From Stutzerimonas stutzeri (GTDB taxonomy: Bacteria > Pseudomonadota > Gammaproteobacteria > Pseudomonadales > Pseudomonadaceae), in NCBI RefSeq assembly GCF_009789555.1, contig NZ_CP046902.1, positions 1,938,001 to 2,002,000 of the forward strand: a stretch of 64,000 nt of DNA, in the 5' to 3' direction. How positions within the stretch are numbered: position 1 is the first letter of the stretch; every line of letters starts with the position of its first letter. This document shows, one piece after another, positions 23,112-30,829 of the stretch. A program made the translations under genes and the position numbers. Below the pieces are notes generated by a model, which worked only from the letters and a program-made list of their open reading frames with translations, searched no databases and was not told the DNA's origin.

Positions 23112-23687
23112 ATGCGCTACTCCGCCAGCCATAAACAGCAAACCCGGCAGCGTCTGGTCGAAAGCAGCGGGGCCATTGCCAAGCGTGGCGGCTTCGCCAC
23201 CACCGGCGTCGACGGTCTGATGAAAGCGATCGGCCTGACTGGAGGGGCGTTCTACGGCCATTTTCCGTCCAAGAACGACCTGTTCACCGAGGTGGTGCGA
23301 CGTGAGCTGTCGCAAAGCCCGATCCTTGCACGCGAGGGCGTCCTGGATCGGCAGCGGCTCGAGCGCTGTCTGGATGGCTACCTGAGCCTGGCCCACCTGC
23401 ACAATCCGGAAGCCGGGTGTGCCATTCCGGCGCTGGGCGCGGAAATCGCCCGTGCGCACGTGCAGGTGCGTGAGGAGGCCGAACACTGGCTCTGCACGCT
23501 GCAACAGGCCTGGGCGAGCGCCCTGGGGGATGACCAGAAGGCCTGGGCGCTGATCGCGCAATGCGTAGGCGCGCTGGTCGTGGCGCGCATGCTGGCCAGC
23601 GAAGACCTTCAGCGTGAGGTGCTCGAGGCGAGCCGCAATCATCTTCGAGCGACGACCGCCACGAATGACCGTCCGCGGCTGCGCTGA
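23112..23687 (+). CDS. TetR/AcrR family transcriptional regulator
   Basis: 191 residues. The N-terminal TetR HTH shows the typical TTGVDGLMKAIGLTGGAFYGHFPSKNDLFTEVV pattern (about residues 33-65), followed by an all-helical ligand domain. It should repress the divergent SDR/HCCA-isomerase operon through the palindrome at 23037-23054, relieved by an unknown small molecule. I used the ATG at 23112; a TTG at 23103 is also in frame. It is followed by about 200 bp without a gene. Confidence 0.88.
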   Translation: MRYSASHKQQTRQRLVESSGAIAKRGGFATTGVDGLMKAIGLTGGAFYGHFPSKNDLFTEVVRRELSQSPILAREGVLDRQRLERCLDGYLSLAHLHNPEAGCAIPALGAEIARAHVQVREEAEHWLCTLQQAWASALGDDQKAWALIAQCVGALVVARMLASEDLQREVLEASRNHLRATTATNDRPRLR

Positions 23688-23884
23688 TTCGCAGCTCGGG
23701 CGAAACAGGCAGATCACATACGAGCGAGCCGGCCGGGCCGGTGGCGCGAACCTTCCGCCACGCATTGGCCGATCAGATGACGGCCTGAGCGTTGTGACCG
23801 AGATGCAACCCGATATGCCCGTTGGTCGGCGAGGGCCAGCCGTGCCTGGGTTCGCTGGATCGGTGCGCTGCAAGCCCGGATCGT

Positions 23885-24811
23885 TCAGCTGGCGCGTGGA
23901 TCCATGACGGGGCCGTGTTCAGCCATCAATTCGGCGATCCAGTCGATGAACACCCGAAGTTTGGCGCTGACGTGTCGGTTGGGGGCAAACGCCACGTACA
24001 GCGGCATCGGTTCAAGTTGCCAGGGCTCGAACAGGCGCACCAGTTCGCCGCGCTCGAGGTGCCCACGGGACATGTAATCCGGCAACCAGAGGACGCCCAG
24101 GCCGGCCAGGCCGGCGGCGAGGTACGCGTTGCCATCATCGACCGCGAGCACGTAGCGGCCCAGTACGTTGATGCGCTCGCCGTTGCAATGCATGGCGTAC
24201 GGGAACACCTTGCCGGTACGCGCCCAGCGAAAGCCCACGATACGGTGATGGGTGTCTTCGAGCTCCTGCGGGTGCAGGGGCGTCCCGGCGCGGGCCAGGT
24301 AGCCTGGCGCGGCGTAGACGCCAAGGCGCAGATCGCCCACGTGGCGAGCCATCAATGACTGATTGGTGAGTTCGCCCCCACGCACGACGCAGTCGACGTG
24401 TTCACCGATCAGGTCGACCATGCGATCACTCACCCCCATGTCGAGCTGGATATCCGGATAGCGGTCATAGAACGCTGGCAATGCCGGCACCAGTACCATG
24501 CGCGCGAGTGGGCTGGGTACATCCACGCGTAATCGTCCCCTGGGCTGTGCCGAGGCGCTGGACAGGCTGGTTTCGGCATCGTCCATGTCGGCCAGCAGCC
24601 GTACGACGCGCTCGTAGTAGGCGGCGCCGTCCGCCGTGACGTTGACCTTTCGAGTCGTTCGGTTGAGAAGCCTGACACGTAGCCGGGCTTCCAGTTGCTG
24701 CACCAGTTGGGTCACGCTGGTCTTGCTCATGTGCAACGTCTCGGCGGCCTTGGTGAAGCTGCCAGCCTCGACCACGCGGGCGAACGCCTGCATCGCATCG
24801 AAACGATCCAT
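23885..24811 (-). CDS. LysR-type transcriptional regulator (CrgA-like subgroup)
   Basis: 308 residues, standard LysR length. The N-terminal winged HTH is MDRFDAMQAFARVVEAGSFTKAAETLHMSKTSVTQLVQQLEARL..., and the C-terminal part is a periplasmic-binding-protein-like effector domain. The start sequence MDRFDAMQAF is characteristic of the CrgA/YafC-type branch. It is divergently paired with a RidA-family gene across 137 bp holding a TGTTTG/CAAACA inverted repeat, so that gene is the likely target. The effector is unknown. Confidence 0.9.
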   Translation of the reverse strand: MDRFDAMQAFARVVEAGSFTKAAETLHMSKTSVTQLVQQLEARLRVRLLNRTTRKVNVTADGAAYYERVVRLLADMDDAETSLSSASAQPRGRLRVDVPSPLARMVLVPALPAFYDRYPDIQLDMGVSDRMVDLIGEHVDCVVRGGELTNQSLMARHVGDLRLGVYAAPGYLARAGTPLHPQELEDTHHRIVGFRWARTGKVFPYAMHCNGERINVLGRYVLAVDDGNAYLAAGLAGLGVLWLPDYMSRGHLERGELVRLFEPWQLEPMPLYVAFAPNRHVSAKLRVFIDWIAELMAEHGPVMDPRAS

Positions 24812-24830
24812 CTCTGCTCCGGATTCTGAT

Positions 24831-24849
24831 TGTTTGGATTTTGCAAACA
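24831..24849. promoter_or_regulatory. LysR operator candidate between lysR and ridA-like gene
   Basis: TGTTTG (24831-24836) and CAAACA (24844-24849) are perfect 6-bp inverted arms around a 7-bp spacer, 20 bp upstream of the LysR start codon. LysR-type sites are commonly such interrupted dyads. Confidence 0.5.
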
Positions 24850-24948
24850 GTGTTGGTTGGACTCGCGAGTTTATCCAGGCCTCGGGCGCGCCTACAGTCT
24901 CGATCTACCGGTAACGGGTTACGTCGACCCACCGATGGAGGCTGTCTC

Positions 24949-25353
24949 ATGACTACGCGTGATGTTGTTTTCCCGCCCGGGCGCCAAGCCCTCTATGAGC
25001 GGAATCGTTATTCCCCCGCAATCCGCTCCAACGGTTTGCTGTTCGTTTCCGGCCAGGTCGGTAGCCGGGAGGATGGCTCGCCCGAGCCCGATCTGAAGGC
25101 GCAGGTTCGGCGCGCATTCGATAACCTGAACGCTATCCTGACATCGGCGGGCTGCACCTTCGACGACGTGATCGATGTCACCGTGTTCATCGTCGACCCG
25201 GCATCGACGTTCGAAACGATCTGGAGCGTGGTGCCTGATTACTGGGGCGAAGCGCCGTACCCGACGCTGACCGCGGTCGGCGTGACCTGGCTGTATGGCT
25301 TCGATTTCGAGATCAAGGCGATCGCCAGGCTGCCGGAGGTCTCGGGCGGTTGA
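24949..25353 (+). CDS. RidA/YjgF/UK114 family protein
   Basis: 134 residues. The RidA fold is supported by the segments GLLFVSGQVG (about 28-37), AFDNLNAILTSAGCTFDDVIDVTVFI and AVGVTWLYGFDFEIKAIARLP. Canonical RidA hydrolyses reactive 2-aminoacrylate imines with an invariant arginine near residue 105; here the corresponding segment reads LTAVGVTWL with no arginine, so it likely belongs to an Rid subfamily without imine deaminase activity. A GGAGG ribosome site precedes the ATG at 24949. It is divergent from and probably regulated by the LysR gene. Confidence 0.83.
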   Translation: MTTRDVVFPPGRQALYERNRYSPAIRSNGLLFVSGQVGSREDGSPEPDLKAQVRRAFDNLNAILTSAGCTFDDVIDVTVFIVDPASTFETIWSVVPDYWGEAPYPTLTAVGVTWLYGFDFEIKAIARLPEVSGG

Positions 25354-25657
25354 ACCCGCACCAGCCATCGCCGGCGGCCTCCAGAGGGTGACGACCCCCA
25401 CTACGGGGCGTAGGGTTTCCAGCGCAAGACCGGGCGCATACGGACTATGCTTCGTGGAGCCCGCGGCGGTAAGTCCATGAGGCCCTGCCGCTCGCTGGCG
25501 AACGGGACGCGTGAGGCGCAGGCATGCATGCGGTCCCGCCACGGTTGCGTACAGGTTGACCGCGTTCGTGCGCAACGCGGGCGCCTGTCTCGACCCATTT
25601 ACGATGTAAACGCGTAGCCGCCGCCACCGGCGGATCGACGCCTAGAGGAGGCTCGGC
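25354..25657. other. 304-bp intergenic region
   Basis: No convincing gene. It holds short GC hairpins (for example CTAC/GTAG around 25401-25413 and CCGCC/GGCGG near 25620-25635) that could end the ridA-like transcript or precede the next gene. No promoter was recognised with confidence. Confidence 0.4.
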
Positions 25658-26062
25658 ATGGAGCGATTCACCGGCGGTTGCCTGTGCGGCAACGTGCGAA
25701 TAGTCGCATCGGGACGTCCTTACCGGGTCGGCCTCTGCCATTGCCTTGACTGCCGCAAGCATCATGGCGCGCTGTTCTACGCAGCGGCGGTATTTCCCGA
25801 GGACGCCGTCACGGTCGATGGCGAAACACGCGACTTTGCCGGCCGGTATTTCTGCCCGCGCTGCGGGTCGTCGGTTTTCGCACGCACCGCCGATGAAATC
25901 GAGGTGAACCTCGGGGCGCTGGACGCCCCTGACCAACTGGTACCGACATACGAGAGCTGGATCGTCCGTCGCGAGTCCTGGTTGCCGCCGTTTCCGCTTG
26001 CCAGACGATACGACCACGATCGTGACGCCATGGGTCGCTCCGAACCCTGCTCCGAACCATAA
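25658..26062 (+). CDS. GFA (glutathione-dependent formaldehyde-activating enzyme)-like zinc protein
   Basis: 134 residues of the GFA/CENP-V fold. Zinc-binding cysteine motifs are GGCLCGNV, LCHCLDCRKHHGA and FCPRCGSSVF, in the family order. Members bind zinc and have been linked to glutathione/formaldehyde chemistry, but most, including this one, have no proven substrate. A strong AGAGGAGG ribosome site precedes the ATG at 25658. It is probably followed by the VOC gene 79 bp downstream on the same strand. Confidence 0.88.
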   Translation: MERFTGGCLCGNVRIVASGRPYRVGLCHCLDCRKHHGALFYAAAVFPEDAVTVDGETRDFAGRYFCPRCGSSVFARTADEIEVNLGALDAPDQLVPTYESWIVRRESWLPPFPLARRYDHDRDAMGRSEPCSEP

Positions 26063-26141
26063 GGGCGGCGCGGTCGCGGCGGGCATCCGGTGCGTCTAGG
26101 CTGTTCTATGCCAAACCCACCGCAGCAACGGAGGCCTTCCG

Positions 26142-26531
26142 ATGATCGACCATCTCGTCATCCACGTTTCCAATCTCCAGGCCAGTCGAGCGTTCTACGC
26201 CGCCGTGCTCACGCCGCTGGGCATGCGCGTCCGCAAGGAGCTGGACAACGGTGTCCTGTTTGGCGCGATAGAGCCGGTCGAAGGTGAGGACCCGGATGGC
26301 GAGTTCTGTCTGGTGCAGGCCGAGGTCCCCCGCGAGCGTCCCCATTTCGCTTTCCGTGCGCGCACGCGCGAACAAGTGGATCGCTTCTACCACGCCGCGC
26401 TTGCAGCGGGTGGTGTCGATAACGGCCAGCCAGGGCTTCGTCCGCGGTATCACGCGGACTACTACGCCGCGTTCGTTCGTGATCCGGACGATTACAACAT
26501 CGAGGCGGTGTGCCACGAGCCCGCCGCTTGA
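26142..26531 (+). CDS. VOC (glyoxalase/bleomycin resistance) superfamily protein
   Basis: 129 residues with a VOC beta-alpha-beta-beta-beta repeat: it begins MIDHLVIHVSNLQASRAFYAAVLTPLGM and ends YYAAFVRDPDDYNIEAVCHEP, which carries the conserved metal-ligand region (DPDxxxIE). Typical roles are lyase, dioxygenase or drug-binding; none can be assigned. The ATG at 26142 has a GGAGG ribosome site. Immediately downstream is a degraded fragment of a molybdenum hydroxylase. Confidence 0.85.
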   Translation: MIDHLVIHVSNLQASRAFYAAVLTPLGMRVRKELDNGVLFGAIEPVEGEDPDGEFCLVQAEVPRERPHFAFRARTREQVDRFYHAALAAGGVDNGQPGLRPRYHADYYAAFVRDPDDYNIEAVCHEPAA

Positions 26532-26538
26532 GTGAAAC

Positions 26539-26757
26539 GGGCGCGTCACGCAGAGCAACTTCCACGACTAGGAGGTGCTGCGCCACAACGCCTCGCCCCG
26601 GGTGATCCGTACCCATCTGGTCAACGGCGACCACGACTTGCCGCCCGGTGGCGTCGGTGAACCGCCTGTGCCGCCGGTTGCGCCGGCGTTGTGCAATGCG
26701 ATCTTCGCCGCCACCGGCAAGCGCGTGCGCAGCCTGCCGGTGCGTAGAGTGGTCTAG
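26539..26757 (+). pseudogene. Broken 3' fragment of a molybdenum hydroxylase large subunit (IorB/xanthine dehydrogenase family)
   Basis: Reading from 26539 gives GRVTQSNFHD, then a TAG stop (26569-26571), then EVLRHNASPRVIRTHLV and later GGVGEPPVPPVAPALCNAIF and ATGKRVRSLP. The pattern QSNFHDY...LR...GVGEP..PPVAPALANAIFAATGKR is the C-terminal end of aldehyde/isoquinoline oxidoreductase molybdopterin subunits (family knowledge). The expected Tyr after NFHD is replaced by the stop. Only about 70 of about 750 residues remain, starting 8 bp after the VOC stop codon, so the rest of the gene has been lost. Confidence 0.8.
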
Positions 26758-26760
26758 TCC

Positions 26761-26803
26761 AGCCAGCCAGCCTCTGACCGGTCGGCTCGGATGCTGGCTG
26801 GCT
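26761..26803. terminator. Long inverted repeat downstream of the molybdenum hydroxylase fragment
   Basis: AGCCAGCCAGC (26761-26771) and GCTGGCTGGCT (26793-26803) are perfect 11-bp arms around a 21-nt loop, immediately after the fragment's stop codon and before the convergent gene. No T-run follows, so a bidirectional or Rho-assisted end is only possible. Confidence 0.5.
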
Positions 26804-26883
26804 CTGGGGTGCCGCCCGCTATTGTCGAGTGCGCTGCGACTTGATGGTGTCCGCAGCGGGCAGCGCGAAGCCCTCTGCTCGCG

Positions 26884-27693
26884 TTATTCCATGGGACGGT
26901 ACGGCGAGGCGGCTCCCAGGTTGGCCCTAATCGAAGGGACCAACAGGCGCGGGGCCGCCAAGGTGGCATCGCGGGCCTTGCGCATGACCTCGAACGCCTC
27001 CTCGCTTATACCGTCATGGACATGAATGTTGAGCGCGCGTTGCTCGGCAACGGAGCATTCGGCGAGAGGCCGGCGGTCGGACGGGGGATAGTCATGGCAC
27101 ATGAACAACCGCGTGTCTGGCGGTAAGGCGAGCAGGCGCCGGATCGAGCGGTACAGGATTTTCGCGTTACCGCCTGGAAAGTCGCAACGCGCGGTGCCTA
27201 CATCAGGTGCGAACAACGTATCGCCGACGAAGACCATCTGCCGGTCAATCTCATAGGCGATATCGGCCACCGTGTGCCCTGGTACTGCCAGGGCTCGCAC
27301 CGACAGGTCACCGATGCGTAAGGCTTCGTCATCACCAAACAGGTAGTCATACGGCTCGGTTACGAACGGCCCGTAACGGTCGGCCAAGGCGGCGCAGACG
27401 TCACGGACTTTCTCGCTGATGCCTATACGACCGCCGAGCCGATCACGCAGGTAACTCGCGCCTGACAGGTGGTCGGCGTGGACATGCGTTTCGAGTAGCC
27501 ATTCGAGTTGCAGGCCACGGGTCTGGATATGGGCGGCTATTTCGTCGGCGAGACGGGTGTCGGTGTGCCCGTTTGCAGGATCGAAGCCGAGCACCGCGTC
27601 GATTACCGCACATTGGCGCTGATCGGGCGAGTGCACGAGATGAGAGAAGGTGCCGGTGATCGCGTCAAAGAACGAGTGGACGTCGATTCGCAT
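26884..27693 (-). CDS. MBL-fold persulfide dioxygenase-like protein
   Basis: 269 residues with the metallo-beta-lactamase fold. THVHADHLSG (about residues 69-78) gives the HxHxDH motif; PGHTVAD, FVGDTLF and MCHDY supply the other metal ligands. The FVGDTLF, HVHADHLSGASYLRD and CRCDFPGG-type segments place it near the persulfide dioxygenases (ETHE1/SdoA, BigR-associated Blh), which oxidise glutathione persulfide to sulfite. It starts 10 bp after the TauE/SafE gene, a pairing common in sulfide-detoxification operons, and is the last gene of the codirectional cyn-type cluster. It may instead be a generic glyoxalase-II-like hydrolase. Confidence 0.82.
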   Translation of the reverse strand: MRIDVHSFFDAITGTFSHLVHSPDQRQCAVIDAVLGFDPANGHTDTRLADEIAAHIQTRGLQLEWLLETHVHADHLSGASYLRDRLGGRIGISEKVRDVCAALADRYGPFVTEPYDYLFGDDEALRIGDLSVRALAVPGHTVADIAYEIDRQMVFVGDTLFAPDVGTARCDFPGGNAKILYRSIRRLLALPPDTRLFMCHDYPPSDRRPLAECSVAEQRALNIHVHDGISEEAFEVMRKARDATLAAPRLLVPSIRANLGAASPYRPME

Positions 27694-27703
27694 GGAAATT
27701 CCG

Positions 27704-28522
27704 TTAGGTAAACAAGTGAATCAGGCTGCGGGTCGCCAAGCCTGCTGCGACGGCCAATGCAAGCACCGCGAAGCCCGCCTGCAGATGGCGGGGAGACAGG
27801 CCGGGCGCCAGCACGCGACCCATCGCCATGCCGGTCGCGCAGGCCAGGATGAATATCCAGCCGGACCCCGGCACAGGCGTGCCGATAAACACCGAGTGGC
27901 CCACGCTGATGAGCGAGACCAGGGCGATCACCGCCAGCGACGTGGCAACGACCGAATGCATTCCCAACTCGCTGTAGCGACGCATGAACGGCACCAGGAG
28001 GAACCCGCCGCCGACGCCGAGCAAGCCGGTGAAAAGGCCGGCTGAGGCACCGATGGCGCCGATGTGGAAAAAACAGCGGGGCGTCCAGCGAAAGCGCCCG
28101 TCGTCCGGGTCGATCCGGCAAGGCTTGAAGGACATGCCCTCGCTGATCCGCCCCGTCGATGTCTGCTGCCGAGGCCATTGCCGAACCGCGCTGACAATCA
28201 GTACCAGGCATAGCAACAGCATGAGGGCATCGGTAGGCATCGAGCGTGCCAGTACGGTGCCCAGCGCTGCGGTCAACACGCCAGCAGCGGCCATCAGCAG
28301 CGTCGCCCGGTAACGCACGAGACCCCGGCGCAAGCCATCGAGACTTCCCAGCGTCGCGGCGCTGCCAATCGCCAGCAGCGCCAGAGGCACGGCCTCTTGC
28401 ACCCCGATCCCCATTCCGACCACCAGTACAGGCACCGCGAGCACGCCGCCGCCAGCCCCTGTCAGCCCCATGCATAGCCCGACCAGCAAGCCCGCTATGC
28501 CACCAACCAGAAATGGATCCAT
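27704..28522 (-). CDS. TauE/SafE family permease, probable sulfite or organosulfur exporter
   Basis: 272 residues, about eight hydrophobic helices. The two TauE/SafE repeats are visible as GLCMGLTGAGGGVLAVPVLV (about 15-34) and GLFTGLLGVGGGFLLVPFM (about 160-178). Family members move sulfite, sulfoacetate or related anions through the inner membrane. I used the ATG at 28522; the TTG extension is unlikely. It lies 78 bp after cynS with no visible terminator and 10 bp before the persulfide-dioxygenase-like gene, suggesting removal of sulfite made by that enzyme. Confidence 0.85.
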   Translation of the reverse strand: MDPFLVGGIAGLLVGLCMGLTGAGGGVLAVPVLVVGMGIGVQEAVPLALLAIGSAATLGSLDGLRRGLVRYRATLLMAAAGVLTAALGTVLARSMPTDALMLLLCLVLIVSAVRQWPRQQTSTGRISEGMSFKPCRIDPDDGRFRWTPRCFFHIGAIGASAGLFTGLLGVGGGFLLVPFMRRYSELGMHSVVATSLAVIALVSLISVGHSVFIGTPVPGSGWIFILACATGMAMGRVLAPGLSPRHLQAGFAVLALAVAAGLATRSLIHLFT

Positions 28523-28600
28523 TGTGGAGTACCTGCGCCGGGCTTTAGCGAATGGCTTCACAGCTTGACGTGGGTGCAAGCACGGTCAGTGTGTGAGGTT

Positions 28601-29050
28601 TCAGTACTGCTTGTAGGGCAGGAATTTGCCAGACATCACCACATTGACTCGATCGCCTTTCGGGTCGGGCTCACGCTGGATATCCATGGAAAAATCGATG
28701 GCACTCATGATGCCGTCACCAAACTCCTCATGGATCAGCTCTTTGATCGTGGTGCCATAGACATTCACCAGTTCGTACCAGCGATAGATCAGTGGGTCAG
28801 TGGGTACCGCGGTTGGCAGTGATCCCTTGTACGGCACGATCTGTAGCCAGGCCACCGCCTCATCAGGCAAGCCGAACAGTTGGCCCAGCGTTTCGGCCTG
28901 GGATTTGTCGAAGGCCATCTGGCCAAGCAGGCCAGCGGTGGTCCACTCCTTGCTCCTGCCGATGGCTTCGGCGGCCTGGCTCCACTTGATCCCCTTGGAG
29001 ACTTTGGCCGAAACGATCATGTGTGTGACCTGTGTGCGATCGGTGATCAT
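28601..29050 (-). CDS. cynS: Cyanase (cyanate hydratase)
   Basis: 149 residues, near the usual 156. The catalytic triad of cyanase is present as R90, E93 and S116 in YRWYELVNVYG and DGIMSAIDFSM; against E. coli numbering (R96, E99, S122) the offset is a constant six. The N-terminal half is the helical DNA-binding-like domain of the decamer subunit. The enzyme converts cyanate plus bicarbonate to ammonia and CO2 in the cytosol. The ATG at 29050 lies 22 bp after the ABC ATPase gene. It would release nitrogen from cyanate imported or produced by the upstream genes. Confidence 0.96.
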   Translation of the reverse strand: MITDRTQVTHMIVSAKVSKGIKWSQAAEAIGRSKEWTTAGLLGQMAFDKSQAETLGQLFGLPDEAVAWLQIVPYKGSLPTAVPTDPLIYRWYELVNVYGTTIKELIHEEFGDGIMSAIDFSMDIQREPDPKGDRVNVVMSGKFLPYKQY

Positions 29051-29072
29051 CGATTGTTCCTCTGTGGTGGGT

Positions 29073-29978
29073 TCAAACAGCGTGAATACGGCGTATCGAT
29101 TGCAGTGTCTTCGGCGCGGGGGGAACCGGGTCGGTCTCGTCGAGCCCCGGATGGACGACCAACGGCTGATCGCGGAGCGCCCCTTCGCCGCCTTGCTGGA
29201 TGGTTTTCGAGCGACGTACCAGAAAATCCACCAGGTGGTTGCGGATGCGGTAGAACTGCGGGTCGTGATGGATGGTTTCACGGGTTCTGTCGCGAGGCAG
29301 CGTATTGATCACGATCTCGGCGATGCGTGCTTCCGGGCCGTTACTCATCAGCATCACCTTGTCCGCCAGCAAGATCGCTTCGTCGACATCGTGGGTGATC
29401 ATGAATACCGTTTGCCGGGTCTTCGCGCAGATCTTCACTAGCTCGTCCTGAATGACGCCGCGCGTCAGTGCATCGAGCGCACCAAAGGGTTCGTCCATCA
29501 ACAGCATCTTCGGTTCGACCGCGAACGCCCTCGCGATACCCACGCGTTGTTTCATGCCTCCGGACAGCTCTGCCGGTTTCTTTTGTGCCGCACCGGTCAG
29601 GCCGACCATTTCGATGAAACGCGCACCATGTTCGGCTATCTGCCGACGCGACCAGGACGGGTGACGTGACTTGACGGCAAAGGCGATGTTCTGTTCTACC
29701 GTCAGCCACGGCATCAGTGCGTGGCCCTGAAACACCACGCCACGGTCCAGGCTCGGTCCGGCGATTTCCTTGCCCGCCATGATCACGCCGCCACTGCTCG
29801 GTTCTTCGAGCCCGGCGAGAACGTTGAGGATGGTGCTCTTGCCACAGCCCGAATGACCGATCACACAGACGAACTCGCCTTGCTCCAGACTGAAATTGAT
29901 GTTCTCGAACACCGCTGGTTGACCGGGTAGGTAGCGTTTGCTCAAGCCTTCGACCTTGAGGAAAGCGTTAGTCGACAT
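29073..29978 (-). CDS. cynD: ABC transporter ATPase (cyanate/nitrate type)
   Basis: 301 residues. Walker A is GHSGCGKST (about 40-48), the Q-loop GVVFQGHALMPWLTV, the signature LSGGMKQRVGIARAFA, and Walker B LLMDEPFGALDALTR, then the ITHDVDEA switch histidine. These belong to the NrtD/SsuB/TauB-like anion-importer ATPases. It has an extended C-terminal tail of about 40 residues rich in basic and proline residues. Its start overlaps the permease stop by 11 bp. It powers uptake through the neighbouring permease; cyanate is the likely substrate from the adjacent cynS. Confidence 0.9.
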   Translation of the reverse strand: MSTNAFLKVEGLSKRYLPGQPAVFENINFSLEQGEFVCVIGHSGCGKSTILNVLAGLEEPSSGGVIMAGKEIAGPSLDRGVVFQGHALMPWLTVEQNIAFAVKSRHPSWSRRQIAEHGARFIEMVGLTGAAQKKPAELSGGMKQRVGIARAFAVEPKMLLMDEPFGALDALTRGVIQDELVKICAKTRQTVFMITHDVDEAILLADKVMLMSNGPEARIAEIVINTLPRDRTRETIHHDPQFYRIRNHLVDFLVRRSKTIQQGGEGALRDQPLVVHPGLDETDPVPPAPKTLQSIRRIHAV

Positions 29979-30819
29979 AGGTCACCTTCTTCTGCAGTTG
30001 AGCGAATAGCAGGTCGAGCAGCATGCCGATGACGCCGATCATCAGGACCGCGAAGATCACGTTGGCCAGCGACAAGTTGTTCCACTCGTTCCAGACGAAG
30101 TAGCCGATACCGGTCCCGCCGATGAGCATTTCAGCCGCGACGATGACCAGCCAGGCGATGCCCATGGAGATGCGCATGCCGGTGATGATCGTGGGTGCCG
30201 CGGCTGGCAGGATCACGCAAAAGGCTTTGCGCAGTGGCGAGACCTCCAGCGTGCGGGCTACGTTGAGCCAGTCCTTGCGCACGCCAGCTACGCCAAATGC
30301 GGTGTTGATCAGCATCGGCCAGATCGAACAGATGAAGATCACGAACACCGCCGAGACCGACGAGTCGCGGATGGTGTAGAGGGCGATGGGCATCCAGGCC
30401 AGCGGTGAAATCGGCTTGAGTATCTGGATGAACGGGTTGAGGGCCTGGTACAGCAAAGGTGACATGCCAATCACGAAGCCCAGCGGAATTGCCACGGCCA
30501 GGGCGATCAGATAGCCCAGGGCCACTCGTCCCAGAGAATGGCCCAACTGGATGCCTATGCCCTTGTCGTTCGGCCCGCGGTCATAGAAGGGTTCGCTCAA
30601 TTGCTGACCGGCGAGTTTGAAAAACTCCGCAGGCGTGGGAAAACCTTCCTTTTTGGGCGCATCGGTACTATGGCCCATCAAGGCCGCGTATTCGGCATCG
30701 GCCCCGCTCATCGAAGCGTTTTGCCCCGTGCCATGGGTCGCGGCTTGCCAGACCAACAGGAGCACGGCAAGCAGCAGCAGCGAAACCAGCGCTGCCTTCA
30801 AGCGCAAATGCTTGTTCAT
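29968..30819 (-). CDS. cynB: ABC transporter permease (cyanate/nitrate type)
   Basis: 283 residues, N-terminal membrane anchor (about 9-26) and about five further helices, with the BPD-transport permease EAA-like loop around TLEVSPLRKAFCVILPAAAPTIITGMR. It is of the NrtB/SsuC group, which works with a periplasmic binding protein and a cytosolic ATPase. The ATG at 30819 follows the substrate-binding protein by 10 bp; the upstream in-frame open sequence lies inside that gene. Confidence 0.9.
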   Translation of the reverse strand: MNKHLRLKAALVSLLLLAVLLLVWQAATHGTGQNASMSGADAEYAALMGHSTDAPKKEGFPTPAEFFKLAGQQLSEPFYDRGPNDKGIGIQLGHSLGRVALGYLIALAVAIPLGFVIGMSPLLYQALNPFIQILKPISPLAWMPIALYTIRDSSVSAVFVIFICSIWPMLINTAFGVAGVRKDWLNVARTLEVSPLRKAFCVILPAAAPTIITGMRISMGIAWLVIVAAEMLIGGTGIGYFVWNEWNNLSLANVIFAVLMIGVIGMLLDLLFAQLQKKVTYVD

Positions 30820-30829
30820 GGGAGCGTCC

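Noticed and set aside
23688..23884. Possible small gene between the TetR and LysR genes
   Set aside because: The plus-strand frame is short, proline/glycine-rich and without a ribosome site or homology that I recognise.
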